Shown here: positions 50,890-61,883 of the stretch, piece by piece
Numbering within the stretch: position 1 is the first letter of the stretch
Layout of the letters: the number at the start of each line of letters is the position of its first letter
Assembly: GCA_005502805.1 (NCBI GenBank)
Contig: SCMY01000006.1
Location: 1 to 64,000, forward strand
Length of the DNA: 64,000 bases
Source of the DNA: Rhizobiales bacterium 2SD
Lineage (GTDB): Bacteria > Pseudomonadota > Alphaproteobacteria > Rhizobiales > Beijerinckiaceae
Direction: 5' to 3'
Notes under the pieces: generated by a model
The model's database searches: none
Told to the model about the DNA's origin: nothing
What the model saw: the letters and a program-made list of their open reading frames with translations, nothing else
Made by a program: the position numbers and the translations under genes

Positions 50890-51164
50890 GCGACATTCCT
50901 TCCAAAACGCCACCAGATCAGGGAGGCCACCAGCGCCGGCACGCCGAAGACGACGAGCAGGATTGGGGCTTCCTGCAGGAAGCTGTAGCCGGCCCGGGTG
51001 ATGCCGACGATCAGATTGATCACCGAAACCGCGAACCAGAGCGGGATGAACAGCTTCATCGCGAAGACGATCGGATGACGCCCACCCGTGTTCAGCCGCG
51101 GCGCGATCAGGAGCAGGACGCCGAGCAAAGCGAAGCCGGCGGCGATGACCTTGACGGTGTGCAT
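50886..51164 (-). CDS. Small three-span membrane protein, unknown function
   Basis: The product has 92 residues from ATG 51164 behind AAGGGGAAG (ATG 51188, overlapping the purH stop, is an alternative). Three hydrophobic segments occur at about 5-22, 37-56 and 68-85. It is coupled to ybaK and follows purH directly, so the three genes probably form an operon. I do not recognise the family. Confidence 0.75.
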   Translation of the reverse strand: MHTVKVIAAGFALLGVLLLIAPRLNTGGRHPIVFAMKLFIPLWFAVSVINLIVGITRAGYSFLQEAPILLVVFGVPALVASLIWWRFGRNVA

Positions 51165-51187
51165 GCCTGCTTCCCCTTGTTCCTGCA

Positions 51188-52780
51188 TCAGTGCCGGAAA
51201 TGGCGATGGCCGGTGAAGACCATGGCGAGGCCGGCCTCGTCGGCCGCCTTGATCACCTCGTCGTCGCGCATCGAGCCGCCGGGCTGGATCACCGCGGTGG
51301 CGCCCGCCTCGGCCGCGGCGAGCAGGCCGTCGGCGAAGGGGAAGAAGGCGTCGGAAGCGACGACCGCGCCCTTGGCCAGGCTCTCGGACGCGCCGGCGGC
51401 CTTGGCCGCCTCGCCAGCCTTCCAGGCGGCGATGCGCGAGGAGTCGACCCGGCTCATCTGGCCGGCGCCGACGCCGACCGTGGCGAGGTTCTTGGCATAG
51501 ACGATGGCGTTCGACTTGACGTGCTTGGCGACGCGGAAGGCGAAACGCAGGTCGGCGAGCTCCGCCTCGCTCGGCTGGCGCTTGGTCACGACCTTGAGCT
51601 CCATGTCGTCGACGACGGCATTGTCGCGCGCCTGCGCCAGGAAGCCGCCGGCGACGGTGCGCAAGCTGAGGCCGGCCTTGCGGACGTCCGGCAGGCCGCT
51701 GGTCAAGAGCAGGCGCAGGTTCTTCTTGGCGGCGACGAGCGCGATCGCCTCCTCATCCGCGTCGGGGGCGATGATCACCTCGGTGAAGATCTCGACGATC
51801 TTCTTCGCCGCCTCCGCGTCGAGCTTGCGGTTCAGCGCAACGATGCCGCCGAAGGCCGAGACGGGGTCGCAGGCCAGCGCCCGCTCATAGGCTTCCAGCA
51901 GCGAAGCTCCCTCGGCGACGCCGCAGGGATTGGCGTGCTTGACGATGACGCAGGCGGCGGTGCGATCGGGATCGAACTCGGCGACGCATTCGAAGGCGGC
52001 GTCGGTGTCGTTGATGTTGTTGTAGGAGAGCTGCTTGCCCTGGACCTGGCGGGCGGTGGCGACGCCCGGGCGCTGCTCGGGCGTGCGGTAGAAGGCGGCC
52101 CATTGATGCGGGTTCTCGCCATAGCGCATGGTCTCGGCGAGGCTGCCGCCGAGCGCGCGGAAGGCCGGCGAGGTGTCGCCGAGCTCATTGGCGAACCAGT
52201 TCGAGATCGCAGCGTCATAGGAAGCGGTGCGCGAATAGGCCTTCTGCGCCAGCTTACGGCGGAGCGTCAGCGTGGTCGCGCCCTTATGCGTATCGAGATC
52301 GGCCAGCACGGCGGCATAGTCGGCGGCTTCGACCACCACGGCGACGTCGTTGTGGTTCTTGGCGGCGGCGCGGATCATCGCCGGGCCGCCGATGTCGATG
52401 TTCTCGATGCAGTCGTCATAGGGCTTGCCGGCAGCGACGGTCGCCTCGAACGGGTAGAGATTGACGACGAGCAGGTCGATCGGCGCGATGCCGTGGCCGA
52501 GCATCGAGGCCTGGTGCTCGGGATGCGAGCGGATGGCGAGCAGGCCGCCATGCACCTTGGGATGCAGCGTCTTGACGCGCCCGTCCATCATCTCGGGGAA
52601 GCCGGTCAGGTCGGAGACGTCGGTGACGGCAAGGCCGGCCTCGGCGATTGCCTTGGCGGTGCCGCCGGTGGAGACCAGGGCGATGCCCAGGCGCGAGAGG
52701 GCGCGGGCGAAGTCGATCAGCCCGGTCTTGTCGGAAACGGAAAGCAGCGCGCGTTCAACGCGGCGGAGTTCGTTCGGCAT
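51188..52780 (-). CDS. purH: Bifunctional AICAR formyltransferase/IMP cyclohydrolase
   Basis: The product has 530 residues, the normal PurH length, from ATG 52780. The N-terminal MGS-like IMP cyclohydrolase domain has [11 protein letters not shown] and STGGTAKAI and [11 protein letters not shown]. The C-terminal formyltransferase has [24 protein letters not shown] and [11 protein letters not shown]. It carries out the last two steps of purine synthesis. Confidence 0.97.
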   Translation of the reverse strand: MPNELRRVERALLSVSDKTGLIDFARALSRLGIALVSTGGTAKAIAEAGLAVTDVSDLTGFPEMMDGRVKTLHPKVHGGLLAIRSHPEHQASMLGHGIAPIDLLVVNLYPFEATVAAGKPYDDCIENIDIGGPAMIRAAAKNHNDVAVVVEAADYAAVLADLDTHKGATTLTLRRKLAQKAYSRTASYDAAISNWFANELGDTSPAFRALGGSLAETMRYGENPHQWAAFYRTPEQRPGVATARQVQGKQLSYNNINDTDAAFECVAEFDPDRTAACVIVKHANPCGVAEGASLLEAYERALACDPVSAFGGIVALNRKLDAEAAKKIVEIFTEVIIAPDADEEAIALVAAKKNLRLLLTSGLPDVRKAGLSLRTVAGGFLAQARDNAVVDDMELKVVTKRQPSEAELADLRFAFRVAKHVKSNAIVYAKNLATVGVGAGQMSRVDSSRIAAWKAGEAAKAAGASESLAKGAVVASDAFFPFADGLLAAAEAGATAVIQPGGSMRDDEVIKAADEAGLAMVFTGHRHFRH

Positions 52781-52896
52781 GGGAGGATGAGGTCCGGGTT
52801 GATGGCGGCGCGGCCGCGGAAATGCTCGCGCGCGCCCTATCACGCCCGGGCTTTGCTGCAAAGCACAACACGCTGCAATCTTGTCCTGCGGATAGC

Positions 52897-54639
52897 TCAG
52901 AGCGGCAGGTCGGGCTCTGCTTCGACCTGTTCCTGCCGGGTCGCCTCGGCCCGGGCTGTCCGCTGTGCCGGCGTGCCGAGGCGGGCGAAGCGCCATGTGA
53001 TCTGCGGTGTCGCCACCGCATCGAATTCGATGACGAGCTGTACTGTCTTGTGGCGGCCGTCGGCGGCGGCGAAGAAGATGCTCTCTTCCAAGCCGACCCG
53101 CAGGCCGGAGGCTTCGAAGGCCCAGATCTCGCCCGAAGGCAGTGCCAGCAGCGCACCTTCGCCGTCGCGGATCAGGCTCGGCTTGACGTTGGGGTGGAGG
53201 TGGAAGCGCGCGGCGGCCGGCAGGCTCGCCAGCGTCGCAGGCGGGCTGAGAATGTCCTCGCCGACAAGCTCGTTGCCATTGCGGGCGAGCAGCAGGCGGC
53301 GGGTGTGGACGGAACCGAAGGCGCGCCGGTAGCCGTCATGGCTACCGACCCATTCATGCCCATCCTCGCCATCCTGGCGCGCGACCCGAACATCGGCCGG
53401 CCCGGCGGTGATCCGCCTTTCGCCGAGCACCAGGCCGAAGACGGCGCTGGAGCGATCGTCCAGCGTCACGGTGGAATGGGCCGCGGTGGCGCGCGCGGCG
53501 AGCCTGAGCTCCGGCATGCCGAAGCGGCTGGCGCCACAATTCACCACGATGCGCTGCGAGCCGGTCGACAATTCGAAGGAGAGGCAGCCGGCATGGGCTT
53601 CGATCGAATTGGCGCCGCGCGGCGGCGGTCCGGCTTCGACCACGACGATGCTGGTGCCGGCGCTCATCCGGTCATAGCCCGAATAGGCGGCGTGCTCGAT
53701 CGGCCGGGCGCGGACATCGTCATAGGCGGCGAGCGTGGCCATCAGGTCTGGTGGCGTCGCGCTCATGCCGTTGAACAGAGCGAGCGCGCCGTCGCCATGT
53801 CGGAACAATTTGAGATGAGGCATCATCCGGTCGATCGCCATGATGACGCTGCGCGGCGCTTCCAGCCCTCGGGCAGTGAAGGTCTCGCGCAGCGGCAGGA
53901 GGTCGAGCAACAGCTCGATGATGATGCGGGGATTGCGGCTGAGATGGCCGCCATCGGGCAGGATCTGCTGTTCCAGCTCGTCGGAGAGCGCGGTCTCATA
54001 GCGACGCAGCCGCCGTTCCTGGCCGTCGAGGCAGATGGCGGCGAAACAGATCGCGATCAGGCATTGCAGCCGCGCTGCGCCTTCGACGGCGCCGGCAAGG
54101 GCGAGCTGCAGCCGCTCGGTCGTCTGCGCGACATGGCGGATGAAGCGCTCGTAGAAGGCATGGTCGGCGCCTTCGAGCAGCAACGGAGAATGCGACAGGA
54201 AGGACATCAGCCGGCGGGCGATGACAGCCGGGCGGCGGGCGATCTCATCGCGGTCATGCCGGCGGATGACGAACTCGTCGACGAGGGCGCGGGCGTTGGC
54301 GCGGGCGATCGCCGTGTCGGCGGCGCGCAAGTGACGCAGCCAGACGAAGCCGTGCAGCGCCTCGGCCCAGGCTTCGCTCGGCGGCTCGACCAGGAAAGGT
54401 GAGTCGCCATGACAGTTCACGGTGCGGCCGGAGAGGGCGAAGTAGCCGGCATAGATGTCGCTCGCCGTGGTTGGGTCGGCGGTGCGCAGGTCGTGCGGGG
54501 CGAAGAGCAGGCGGCTGGCGCGCAGACGGCCGAACGGCCAGAGCGCGCGCTTGGCGCCGGCGACCTGGCCGCGCGTGCGCCGCGCCGCCCTGCCGATGGC
54601 TGCCCGCGCCAGGCCTCCTCGCTCCGACCAGCCGTTCAA
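52897..54639 (-). CDS. Heparinase II/III-like family protein
   Basis: The product has 580 residues. An alpha-helical N-terminal half (with [31 protein letters not shown]) is followed by the beta-rich heparinase II/III domain ([44 protein letters not shown]). Family members are polysaccharide lyases, but in Hyphomicrobiales this gene close to rsmB is common and uncharacterised. The substrate is not predictable. There is no clear signal peptide. Confidence 0.85.
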   Translation of the reverse strand: MNGWSERGGLARAAIGRAARRTRGQVAGAKRALWPFGRLRASRLLFAPHDLRTADPTTASDIYAGYFALSGRTVNCHGDSPFLVEPPSEAWAEALHGFVWLRHLRAADTAIARANARALVDEFVIRRHDRDEIARRPAVIARRLMSFLSHSPLLLEGADHAFYERFIRHVAQTTERLQLALAGAVEGAARLQCLIAICFAAICLDGQERRLRRYETALSDELEQQILPDGGHLSRNPRIIIELLLDLLPLRETFTARGLEAPRSVIMAIDRMMPHLKLFRHGDGALALFNGMSATPPDLMATLAAYDDVRARPIEHAAYSGYDRMSAGTSIVVVEAGPPPRGANSIEAHAGCLSFELSTGSQRIVVNCGASRFGMPELRLAARATAAHSTVTLDDRSSAVFGLVLGERRITAGPADVRVARQDGEDGHEWVGSHDGYRRAFGSVHTRRLLLARNGNELVGEDILSPPATLASLPAAARFHLHPNVKPSLIRDGEGALLALPSGEIWAFEASGLRVGLEESIFFAAADGRHKTVQLVIEFDAVATPQITWRFARLGTPAQRTARAEATRQEQVEAEPDLPL

Positions 54640-54696
54640 TGAATCCCGTTGCCTCGCCGTCCAGCGGCCTCCTGATGGAGGCGAATCCCGATCAAG

Positions 54697-56028
54697 TCAT
54701 AATCTTATCAGGCGACAAGCGTAAAATCCTGCCCATCCTGAGAGGCGTGGCGTCTCGCCGGCGAGCTGGTGCGGCAGCGTGCGCAATTCGCCCAGTGGTG
54801 TCAGAGCTTCAGCCTGGCTGCCGATTTCCACAGGTTTGATCGGGTCGCGTGCAAAGTCCGGCGTGCGGGCCAGGAAAGCCTCGATCTGCGCCTCGCCTTC
54901 CTCCCGCTCCAGCGAACAGGTGCAGTAGATCAGGCGCCCCCCCGGCCGGGTGAGCCGCCCCGCCTGGTCGAGCAGACGGATCTGCAGCGCGCTGAGCTTG
55001 GCGACATCCTCGGGCTGCTTGGTCCAGGCGACGTCAGGATGGCGGCGGATTGTGCCGGTAGCGCTGCAGGGCGCGTCGAGGAGGACTGCGTCGAAAGGCT
55101 CCGCCTCGAAGGTGACTGCATCGGCGGTCACGACTTCCGCTTCCAGCCCCATCCGTTCGAGATTGGCCTTGAGTCGGCGCAGACGCGGGCCTGAACGGTC
55201 GACCGCGACGACCCGCGCGCCAGCCTGTGCCAGCTGCACGGTCTTCCCGCCCGGCGCGGCGCAGAGATCGGCGACGCGTTCCCCCGGCCGGACGTTCAGG
55301 AGCTGCGCGGGAAGCGCGGCGGCGGCATCCTGCACCCACCATTGCCCCTCCGAAAAGCCCGGCAGGCCGGTGACCGCTTCGCGCCCGCGCAGGCGCACCG
55401 AGCCGCCCGGCAGGACGATGCCGTCCAGCTTGGCGGCCCAGCCAGCCGGGTCGGATTTGACGGTCAGGTCGAGCGGCGGCTCCTCGGCATGGGCCGCGCC
55501 AATCGCGGCGGCGATGTCGGCGCCATATGTTTGTGTCCAGCTCGCGCGCAGCCATTCCGGCGTGTCGGCGAGCGGGTCGAGCTCGGCGAGGATCGCCTCG
55601 CGCTCGCGCGCCAGCCGCCGCAGCACGGCATTGCCGAGCGAGGCGTAGCGAGAGGAGCGGGGGTCCTCGTGCAACTGACGGATTGCAAGGTCGACCGCGG
55701 CGTGGTCGGGCACGTCGAGGAAGAGCAGCTGTGCCGCCGCGGCGACCATGATCGGCTCGAACGGGCCCGATTTACGCGGGCTGCCGCGTTCGAGCCGGGC
55801 GTCGATCACGTTGCGGATCGTACCGAGACGACGGAAGGCGACGGTTGCGATCGCGCGCGCCAGTCCGGCATCGGCCGGCTCCAGCCCTGCCGCCTGCGCC
55901 ATCCGCTCGAAGGTCTCGTCCAGCGCCGTGCCGGCGCGCAGGACCTCGTCGATCAGTGCAGCCGCCAAGCGGCGCGCCGCGAGGCCGGGAACATCGTCGC
56001 TGAAGGGTTGGCTCTGTACCTTCGCCAT
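54697..56028 (-). CDS. 16S rRNA (cytosine-C5) methyltransferase, RsmB-like
   Basis: The product has 443 residues from ATG 56028. An N-terminal NusB-like helical domain (1-140) precedes the SAM-dependent domain: VADLCAAPGGKTVQLAQAG, LLDAPCSATGTIRRHPDV with the PC catalytic motif, and YCTCSLEREEGE with the second Cys. It methylates a cytosine in 16S rRNA (C967 in E. coli numbering). It starts one base after htpX ends. Confidence 0.93.
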   Translation of the reverse strand: MAKVQSQPFSDDVPGLAARRLAAALIDEVLRAGTALDETFERMAQAAGLEPADAGLARAIATVAFRRLGTIRNVIDARLERGSPRKSGPFEPIMVAAAAQLLFLDVPDHAAVDLAIRQLHEDPRSSRYASLGNAVLRRLAREREAILAELDPLADTPEWLRASWTQTYGADIAAAIGAAHAEEPPLDLTVKSDPAGWAAKLDGIVLPGGSVRLRGREAVTGLPGFSEGQWWVQDAAAALPAQLLNVRPGERVADLCAAPGGKTVQLAQAGARVVAVDRSGPRLRRLKANLERMGLEAEVVTADAVTFEAEPFDAVLLDAPCSATGTIRRHPDVAWTKQPEDVAKLSALQIRLLDQAGRLTRPGGRLIYCTCSLEREEGEAQIEAFLARTPDFARDPIKPVEIGSQAEALTPLGELRTLPHQLAGETPRLSGWAGFYACRLIRL

Positions 56029-56029
56029 C

Positions 56030-56953
56030 TCAGCCCCAGGGTCCGGGCTCACGGCCACCGGCGAAGGGGTTCCGGCTCGCGCCGCCCATGAACCCGCCAT
56101 GGTTTGCAGTGACGCCCATGGCGCGCGCCTGCTCCATCAGCGCGGCGATGCGGTTGCCGGTGTCGGGGTGGGTCGAGAACAGTGAATCCATGCCGCGGCC
56201 TGAAAGCGGGTTGATGATGAACATCTGCGCCGTAGCAGGCTTCGCCTCGGCCGTCTCGTTCGGGATGTGGGCAACGCCGCCAGCGATCTTGGCTAGCGCG
56301 TCCGCGAGCGCCACCGGATTGCCGCAGATCTCGCCGCCGATCCGGTCGGCCTCGTATTCGCGCGAGCGCGAGATCGCCATCTGGACGATGCTCGCCGCCA
56401 GCGGGGCGAGGATCATCAGGGCGATCTGGACGATGGCGTTGGGGCGGTTGTCGCGTGAGCCGCCGAAGAACATGCCGAACGAGGCCAGCGTCGAGATGGC
56501 GCCGGCCATGGTGGCGCTGATCGTCATGGTCAGCGTGTCGTGGTTCTTGATGTGGGCGAGCTCGTGCGCCATCACGCCGGCGAGCTCGTCATAGCTCAGC
56601 GTGCGGATGATGCCGGTGGTCGCGGCGACCGCGGCGTTCTGTGGATTGCGGCCGGTGGCGAAGGCGTTCGGCTGGTCCTCCTGGATGATGTAGACGCGCG
56701 GCATCGGCATGTTCGCCCGCTGGGCGAGGTCTCGGACCATCCCATAGAGCTCGGGCGCGCTGCGCTCGTCGACCTGCTGGGCGTTGTAGGCCGACAGCGC
56801 CAGCCTGTCCGAGTTCCAATAGCTGAACAGATTGGTCGCGACCGCGATGCCGAGCGCGATCAGCATGCCGCCGGCGCCGGCGAGCAGATAGCCGACCACG
56901 CCGAACAGCGCGGTCAGCGCCGCCATCAGCATGCCGGTACGGACATAGTTCAT
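56030..56953 (-). CDS. htpX: Zinc metalloprotease HtpX
   Basis: The product has 307 residues. Two N-terminal spans are followed by the protease motif [14 protein letters not shown] (HExxH), further spans, and the third ligand Glu in [12 protein letters not shown]. It is an inner-membrane protease of protein quality control, often heat-inducible. RsmB lies directly downstream. Confidence 0.96.
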   Translation of the reverse strand: MNYVRTGMLMAALTALFGVVGYLLAGAGGMLIALGIAVATNLFSYWNSDRLALSAYNAQQVDERSAPELYGMVRDLAQRANMPMPRVYIIQEDQPNAFATGRNPQNAAVAATTGIIRTLSYDELAGVMAHELAHIKNHDTLTMTISATMAGAISTLASFGMFFGGSRDNRPNAIVQIALMILAPLAASIVQMAISRSREYEADRIGGEICGNPVALADALAKIAGGVAHIPNETAEAKPATAQMFIINPLSGRGMDSLFSTHPDTGNRIAALMEQARAMGVTANHGGFMGGASRNPFAGGREPGPWG

Positions 56954-57061
56954 GCAGGAACCCCTTCTTGCGTCGCCGCCCGGCATGGAAAGGCTCGCCG
57001 GAACATGGTTTCGTCCCTATGTGGTGGGGGCGATGCCAATCCTGCAAGAGAATGGCCGATC

Positions 57062-57283
57062 ATGAGCATGCAGACGAAGACGGACCAAGCCGAGGCCAAT
57101 GCTCCCGCAAGGGCGTTGCCGCCGGCGGCACAGCGGGCGCTCGCGGAAGCGCAGGCGCGTCGCGCGGCGATCGACGCCAAGGCCGCCGAACTTGGTCAGG
57201 AGAGAGAAATCGACGGCCGCGGCGGGCTTGAGCCGGTGCGCTATGACGATTGGGAAGTGAAGGGCATCGCCAGCGATTTCTGA
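57062..57283 (+). CDS. DUF1674 protein, SDHAF4-type succinate dehydrogenase assembly factor
   Basis: The product has 73 residues. The C terminus GRGGLEPVRYDDWEVKGIAS-DF is the conserved DUF1674 block. Its eukaryotic homologue SDHAF4/Sdh8 protects the flavinated SdhA during complex II assembly. The N-terminal 45 residues are Ala-rich and low in complexity. A role in SdhA maturation is by homology. Confidence 0.88.
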   Translation: MSMQTKTDQAEANAPARALPPAAQRALAEAQARRAAIDAKAAELGQEREIDGRGGLEPVRYDDWEVKGIASDF

Positions 57284-57296
57284 GCTGGCTGATAGG

Positions 57297-57324
57297 TTTC
57301 GCGGCGCCCGAAGGCGCCGCGAAA
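57297..57324. terminator. Convergent hairpin terminator
   Basis: A 12-bp stem TTTCGCGGCGCC/GGCGCCGCGAAA with a CGAA loop lies between two convergent genes and can act in both directions. Confidence 0.75.
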
Positions 57325-57332
57325 TGGGATGG

Positions 57333-58847
57333 TCAGGCTGCCCGTGCTCGCCGCGCTGGCACGGCCGCCTCCTGCCCCTCGGCGGTGCGGAAGGTGCTGA
57401 CGAAGCGGTTCAGGCGCTCGATCTGATCGAGCAAGGCACGGGCGGATGCCGCGCTCTCCTCGGCTAGGGCGGCGTTGCTCTGGGTCATCTCGTCCATATG
57501 GCTGACGGTGCGCGCCATCTCGTCGATGCCATTGGCCTGCTCGCCGGCGGCGGCGGCGATCTCGTTGACGGTGGACGAGACCTGCATCGAGGCCTCGACG
57601 ATCTTCTCCAGCGTCTCGCCCGCCTGCCGGACCAGGCGAACGCCCTCGACAACCTCGGTGTCGGAGGAGCCGATCAGCGCGGTGATGTCCTTGGCGGCCT
57701 CGGCCGAGCGCTGCGCCAGCGCCCGGACCTCGGCTGCGACGACGGCGAAGCCGCGCCCGGCATCGCCAGCGCGCGCCGCTTCGACCGCGGCGTTCAAGGC
57801 CAGGAGATTGGTCTGGAAGGCGATGCCGTCGATCACGCTGGTGATCTCGGAGATCTTCTTGGAGGCGCCTTCGATCCGCGCCATCGCCTCGATCGCATCC
57901 TTGACGATCTCGCCGCCGGTGCGGGCAACTGCCGAAGCGTTGTCGGCAAGCGTCACCGACTGGCGCGAGGACTGGGCCGAACTCTTGACGGAAGCGGTGA
58001 GTTCTTCCGTGGTCGCCGCAGTCTGTTGCAGGGCCGAAGCCTGCTGCTCGGTGCGCGAGGACAAATCGTTGGCGCCGCTGTTGATCTCCTGCGAGGAGGC
58101 GGCGATGGCGGAGGAGCTGGTCTTGATGGTCGCGACCATCTCGCCGAGCTTGGCCATGGCGTCGTTGAAGTGGTCGCGGATGCTGGCGTATTCGGCCGGC
58201 ATGTCGTCGGCCATGCGATGAGTCAGGTCGCCGCGGGCCAGCGCCGCCATGCCATTGCTGACATAGCCGATCGCCTTGTCGCGTTCCTTCGCCTTGGCTT
58301 CTTCGACAGCGCGGGCTTCGGCCTCGACCTTCAGGCGCGCCGCTTCCGAGGCTTCGAGATAGACCGAGATGGCGTAGTCCATGTCGAGCAGGGCGGCCTT
58401 GACGATGGCCCCGATCTCCGCGCTGCGCTCGGCCGCACCAGGGAGCATTCCACCGAAGCGGCCCTTCGGCCAGCGCTCCTCCAGTATCTTGCCGAGCAGA
58501 TTCTCGAGCAGCAGGGCATAGCCGCCGATATACCAGCGCGGCTCCAGCCCGATGCGGGCATGGATTTCGCCGACGGTGGTGACGGCGCGGACATAGTCCT
58601 GGTCGAACTGGCCCTTAGCGATGCGATTCCAATGCGAGATCTGGCGGTTCTTCGCGCCTTCCATATGGGCGGCATTGCTGAAGAAGGCCTTGGTCTCGGG
58701 GAAGGCGGAGACCTGGGTGTAGAAGGCGTCGAGGGCGCCGGGCAGGGCGCCGAGGATACTCTTCTCCATTCCGGCGATGCGCCCGCGCGCCTCGCCGTCG
58801 AGCTGCATGAAATCCAGCCGCCTGCCGAGCTGATCCCCTGACGACAT
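57333..58847 (-). CDS. Globin-coupled methyl-accepting chemotaxis protein (HemAT-like aerotaxis sensor)
   Basis: The product has 504 residues from ATG 58847. Residues 1-170 form a protoglobin domain with the probable haem-binding His96 in [22 protein letters not shown]-like stretch (about 200-250) and a signalling domain follow, with [20 protein letters not shown] at the hairpin tip. There are no membrane spans, so it is a soluble receptor sensing oxygen or another gas and signalling to CheA. Confidence 0.93.
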   Translation of the reverse strand: MSSGDQLGRRLDFMQLDGEARGRIAGMEKSILGALPGALDAFYTQVSAFPETKAFFSNAAHMEGAKNRQISHWNRIAKGQFDQDYVRAVTTVGEIHARIGLEPRWYIGGYALLLENLLGKILEERWPKGRFGGMLPGAAERSAEIGAIVKAALLDMDYAISVYLEASEAARLKVEAEARAVEEAKAKERDKAIGYVSNGMAALARGDLTHRMADDMPAEYASIRDHFNDAMAKLGEMVATIKTSSSAIAASSQEINSGANDLSSRTEQQASALQQTAATTEELTASVKSSAQSSRQSVTLADNASAVARTGGEIVKDAIEAMARIEGASKKISEITSVIDGIAFQTNLLALNAAVEAARAGDAGRGFAVVAAEVRALAQRSAEAAKDITALIGSSDTEVVEGVRLVRQAGETLEKIVEASMQVSSTVNEIAAAAGEQANGIDEMARTVSHMDEMTQSNAALAEESAASARALLDQIERLNRFVSTFRTAEGQEAAVPARRARAA

Positions 58848-59090
58848 GATGCGGTTCCCCAACCGTGATGTGTGGCGCCCTTTGGCCACTTTGGAATGAG
58901 AGCAGAGTATGGTTAAGAAATGAACAATAGTTGCTTAGCTGGCATATTGCACGTTTTGCGGGTGGAGCCCATGCGAGCCACGCCACTGATTGCAGCATGC
59001 GGTGCCTTGCCCCCTGCCTTGACGGCATGAATTCCAGTCAAACGGAAACCGCGCTAAGAGGTCGCGCGTGATGATTGGGACAGGCAGGGC

Positions 59091-60392
59091 ATGAGCAGCG
59101 ACGGCAAGAAGATCGAGGCGCTGCGGCGGCTCCTGGCGGAAGCCCATCGAAAGCTCGGACTGAAGCTCGGCTTCTCGCTCTGGGACGGCTCGCGTGTTCC
59201 GGCTGACTGGCCGGCGGACGGGTTGATGATCGCGATCCGCGACGTCGGCGTTGTCGCGGCGCTGTTGCGCAAGCCGAAGCTCGATACGCTACTGCACCTG
59301 CATATCGCCGACCGGATCGCGATCGAGAACGGCTCGATCTTCGATCTTGCCGCGGCGCGGCCGGATGGCAAGGTCGGCCGGCTGGCGCGCGGCATCTCCA
59401 AAGCGGCGGTGTTCGACGTGGTCAGGCGCTTCATCTTCGCGCCGGGGCAGGCTCAGGCGGCGGTGACCCATCGGCGCGGCGACGAGATCGCCCGCGACGG
59501 CGACCCCGCGACCAACAAGGCCAATGTTGCCTATCACTATGACGTCTCGAACGCCTTCTACCGGCTCTTCCTCGATGAGGAGATGGTCTATACCTGCGCC
59601 TACTTCACCGAGGATCATGACGATATCGGTCGGGCCCAGCGCGACAAGCTGGACATGATCTGCCGCAAGCTGCGGCTGAAGCCCGGCGACAGGCTGCTCG
59701 ATATCGGCTGCGGCTGGGGCGCCTTGATCTGCCATGCCGCGCAACACTACGGGGTCGAGGCGCATGGAGTGACGCTTGCAGAGGAACAGCTGAAGTTCGC
59801 GCAGGAGAAGGTCGAGCGACTGGGGCTTTCAGGCAAGGTGACGTTGCATCTCAAGGACTTCACCCAGATGGACGGGGAGTTCGACAAGATCTCCTCGATC
59901 GGGATGTTCGAGCAGGTCGGCATCCGTAACCACCCGACTTATTTTCAGGCCGTGAACCGGCTGCTCAGGCCGCGCGGCCTCTATCTGCACCATACGATCT
60001 CGCGGCGCGCCAAGAAGACCGAGAAGGCCTTCAGCAAGATGCCGGCCGAGTATCGCGCTTTGGTACGCTACATCTTCCCGGGCGGCGAACTCGATCATTT
60101 GGGCATGTCGATCGCCAATCTCGAACGCTACGGCTTCGAGGTCCACGATGTCGAGGGTTGGCGCGAGCACTACCAGCGCACGACGCGGCTCTGGTGGGAG
60201 CGGCTGAACGTGAACAGGGCGGCGGCAGAGGCCGAAATCGGCGCGGAACGAACGCGGATGTGGCTGCTTTATCTCGCCGGCTGCTCGCTTGCCTTCGAGC
60301 GCGGCGGGGCGCTGATCAACCAGACGCTGGTGTCGAAGCGGCGCAAGGGGCCGTCAGGTCTGCCGCTGACGCGGGCTGATCTCTATCGCTGA
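59091..60392 (+). CDS. cfa: Cyclopropane-fatty-acyl-phospholipid synthase family protein
   Basis: The product has 433 residues. The SAM motif is LLDIGCGWGALICHAA near residue 203. YDVSNAFYRLFLDEEMVYTC near 142, SIGMFEQVG and NVNRAAAEAEIGAERTRMW are family blocks. It adds a methylene group from SAM across unsaturated acyl chains of membrane lipids. It stands alone with a 240-base spacer upstream that shows no other gene. Confidence 0.93.
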   Translation: MSSDGKKIEALRRLLAEAHRKLGLKLGFSLWDGSRVPADWPADGLMIAIRDVGVVAALLRKPKLDTLLHLHIADRIAIENGSIFDLAAARPDGKVGRLARGISKAAVFDVVRRFIFAPGQAQAAVTHRRGDEIARDGDPATNKANVAYHYDVSNAFYRLFLDEEMVYTCAYFTEDHDDIGRAQRDKLDMICRKLRLKPGDRLLDIGCGWGALICHAAQHYGVEAHGVTLAEEQLKFAQEKVERLGLSGKVTLHLKDFTQMDGEFDKISSIGMFEQVGIRNHPTYFQAVNRLLRPRGLYLHHTISRRAKKTEKAFSKMPAEYRALVRYIFPGGELDHLGMSIANLERYGFEVHDVEGWREHYQRTTRLWWERLNVNRAAAEAEIGAERTRMWLLYLAGCSLAFERGGALINQTLVSKRRKGPSGLPLTRADLYR

Positions 60393-60396
60393 GCGA

Positions 60397-60600
60397 TCAC
60401 GAGAGGCGCAACGCGAGCGGGCGAGCGCTGAACGTCACGGCGCCGGCGCCTGCCTCGGCGCGGGCATAGTGCAGGGCGTCGTCCCGGCTGCGGAAATAGC
60501 CGCCGCCGCGGCCATGCGTCTCGACCACGATCCAGTGGCCTTCGCGGTCGCGCCCGATCTTGAAATGCGGACGGGTGGCTGAGGCGGCGGCGGTCGGCAT
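60397..60600 (-). CDS. Small DUF2188-like protein
   Basis: The product has 67 residues from ATG 60600. HFKIGRDREGHWIVVETHGR, then GGYFRSRDDALHYARAEA, give the beta-beta-alpha pattern of short DUF2188-type proteins. It converges with cfa four bases away. No function is known to me. Confidence 0.6.
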   Translation of the reverse strand: MPTAAASATRPHFKIGRDREGHWIVVETHGRGGGYFRSRDDALHYARAEAGAGAVTFSARPLALRLS

Positions 60601-60607
60601 GACCGCC

Positions 60608-60739
60608 TCAAAAGAAGCCGATGGTGGCGCCGAAGGCGAGGCCGGCACCGAAGACGATCATCGAGGCGAAAGCGGCCTCGGCGACGGTGAAGAAGGTCTG
60701 GGCGTGGCCGGAGAGGGCGGAGCGGGACAAAGTGAACAT
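60608..60739 (-). CDS. 43-residue membrane protein
   Basis: The frame runs from ATG 60739 (a run of G upstream) to TGA 60608 and encodes one hydrophobic C-terminal segment (AFASMIVFGAGLAFGATIGF). Third positions are G/C in nearly all codons. It ends eight bases before the DUF2188-like gene and may form an operon with it. It is too short for family assignment. Confidence 0.5.
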   Translation of the reverse strand: MFTLSRSALSGHAQTFFTVAEAAFASMIVFGAGLAFGATIGFF

Positions 60740-60821
60740 CGAAAACCCCCAAAGCGGAGCGTTGATGTCCTTAGTCTTGCGGCCCTCTGCGCAGTTTTCG
60801 CTGTCACTCTAGAAAATGCGA

Positions 60822-60843
60822 ATGGCGCCCGAAGGGGCGCCAT
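60822..60843 (-). terminator. Hairpin after the DUF2853 gene
   Basis: A 9-bp stem ATGGCGCCC/GGGCGCCAT closes a GAAG loop 22 bases past the stop on the minus strand, with a T-rich stretch shortly after. Confidence 0.65.
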
Positions 60844-60865
60844 CAGGTCAGGCCCGGCTTCAGGC

Positions 60866-61183
60866 CTATTTCTTCACGAAGGCGTCGAGCTTGCCGTAAT
60901 GTTCGGCGAGCAGGTAGTAGAAGGTCAGGCGCGACTTGGTCTTGTCGGACTTCATGTGATCGCAGGTCGCCTTGACGGTGGCGTCGAGGTCGGCGCTCTT
61001 CAAGCCGAGCTTCTTCTTGAGGAAGTTCTCGCGGACGCGCTCGAGTTCGGCGGGGTCGGAGCACGCGACATAGCGGGTGTCGGGTTTGCTCATGACCAGT
61101 GCATAGGCCTTGCTCATGCCGGCGAAAGCGGCCTCGTTGACGGGCTTCTTGGCGAACTTCTTGACGTCGGCGAGATGATCCAT
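60866..61183 (-). CDS. DUF2853 family protein
   Basis: The product has 105 residues from ATG 61183. It is Lys-rich and helical. FLKKKLGLKSADLDATVKAT and the C-terminal SRLTFYYLLAEHYGKLDAF are typical of DUF2853. The family is small, cytoplasmic and of unknown function. Confidence 0.85.
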   Translation of the reverse strand: MDHLADVKKFAKKPVNEAAFAGMSKAYALVMSKPDTRYVACSDPAELERVRENFLKKKLGLKSADLDATVKATCDHMKSDKTKSRLTFYYLLAEHYGKLDAFVKK

Positions 61184-61355
61184 CGGGTACCCCTCTGAAG
61201 ACATATCGGTTCGAAGGCGTGCTGGACTCAGCGTTAACGCCTGGGAAAACGATATCCGGCTTTTTTGCCGCAGGCGAGAGGCGTGGCCCCGAAAAATCGT
61301 GTGTTTTCCCGGCGGAAACCGCGGAATGCGCGAATAGGGAGCCGGGCCGGGGGAC

Positions 61356-61883
61356 TCAGGGCATCACGACGACCGGCGTTCCCATGCGAACGCGGGCGTA
61401 GAGGTCGATCACGTCGCTGTTGTGCATGCGGAAGCAGCCATAGGAGGCCGCGGTGCCGACAGAACGCGGGTTGTTGGTGCCGTGGATGGCGTACTGGCCG
61501 CCGGGACCGAGGCCGATGACGCGCGCCCCCATCGGATTGTTGGGCGCGCCGCCCGGGATCACCTCCGGCAGGCGCGGATTGTCGCGCTTGACCTCGGCCG
61601 GCGGGCTCCAGGCCGGATCGACCTGGAGCTCCTCGACATATTTGACGCCACGCCACTGCTTGCCGGCTTTGCCGACGGCGATGGTGTAGCGCAGGGCATG
61701 GCCGGGCGCTGCGATGTAATAGAGCTTCCGCTCGGCAGTGCGGATCAGGATGGTGCCGGGCTGGTAGCGGTAGTCTGGGAAATCGACGACCTCGCGCGCC
61801 TGGGCGGGACGCGTCGCCAGCAGCATCAGCAGCGAGAGCGCTGCTGCGACGATGAAATCGATCGGTCCGTGCCGGCCCGCCAT
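61356..61883 (-). CDS. L,D-transpeptidase (YkuD domain)
   Basis: The product has 175 residues from ATG 61883 behind GGGGAGAAG. A signal peptide with HGPIDFIVAAALSLLMLL is followed by the YkuD domain. The catalytic motif is IHGTNNPRSVGTAASYGCFR with the nucleophilic Cys near residue 155. It forms 3-3 cross-links in peptidoglycan or attaches proteins in the periplasm, as the many Hyphomicrobiales paralogues do. Confidence 0.93.
   Translation of the reverse strand: MAGRHGPIDFIVAAALSLLMLLATRPAQAREVVDFPDYRYQPGTILIRTAERKLYYIAAPGHALRYTIAVGKAGKQWRGVKYVEELQVDPAWSPPAEVKRDNPRLPEVIPGGAPNNPMGARVIGLGPGGQYAIHGTNNPRSVGTAASYGCFRMHNSDVIDLYARVRMGTPVVVMP

Noticed and set aside
51191..53332. 713-codon plus-strand frame opposite purH
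   Set aside because: It is a shadow of purH and the heparinase-like gene, with no ribosome-binding site and no family resemblance.
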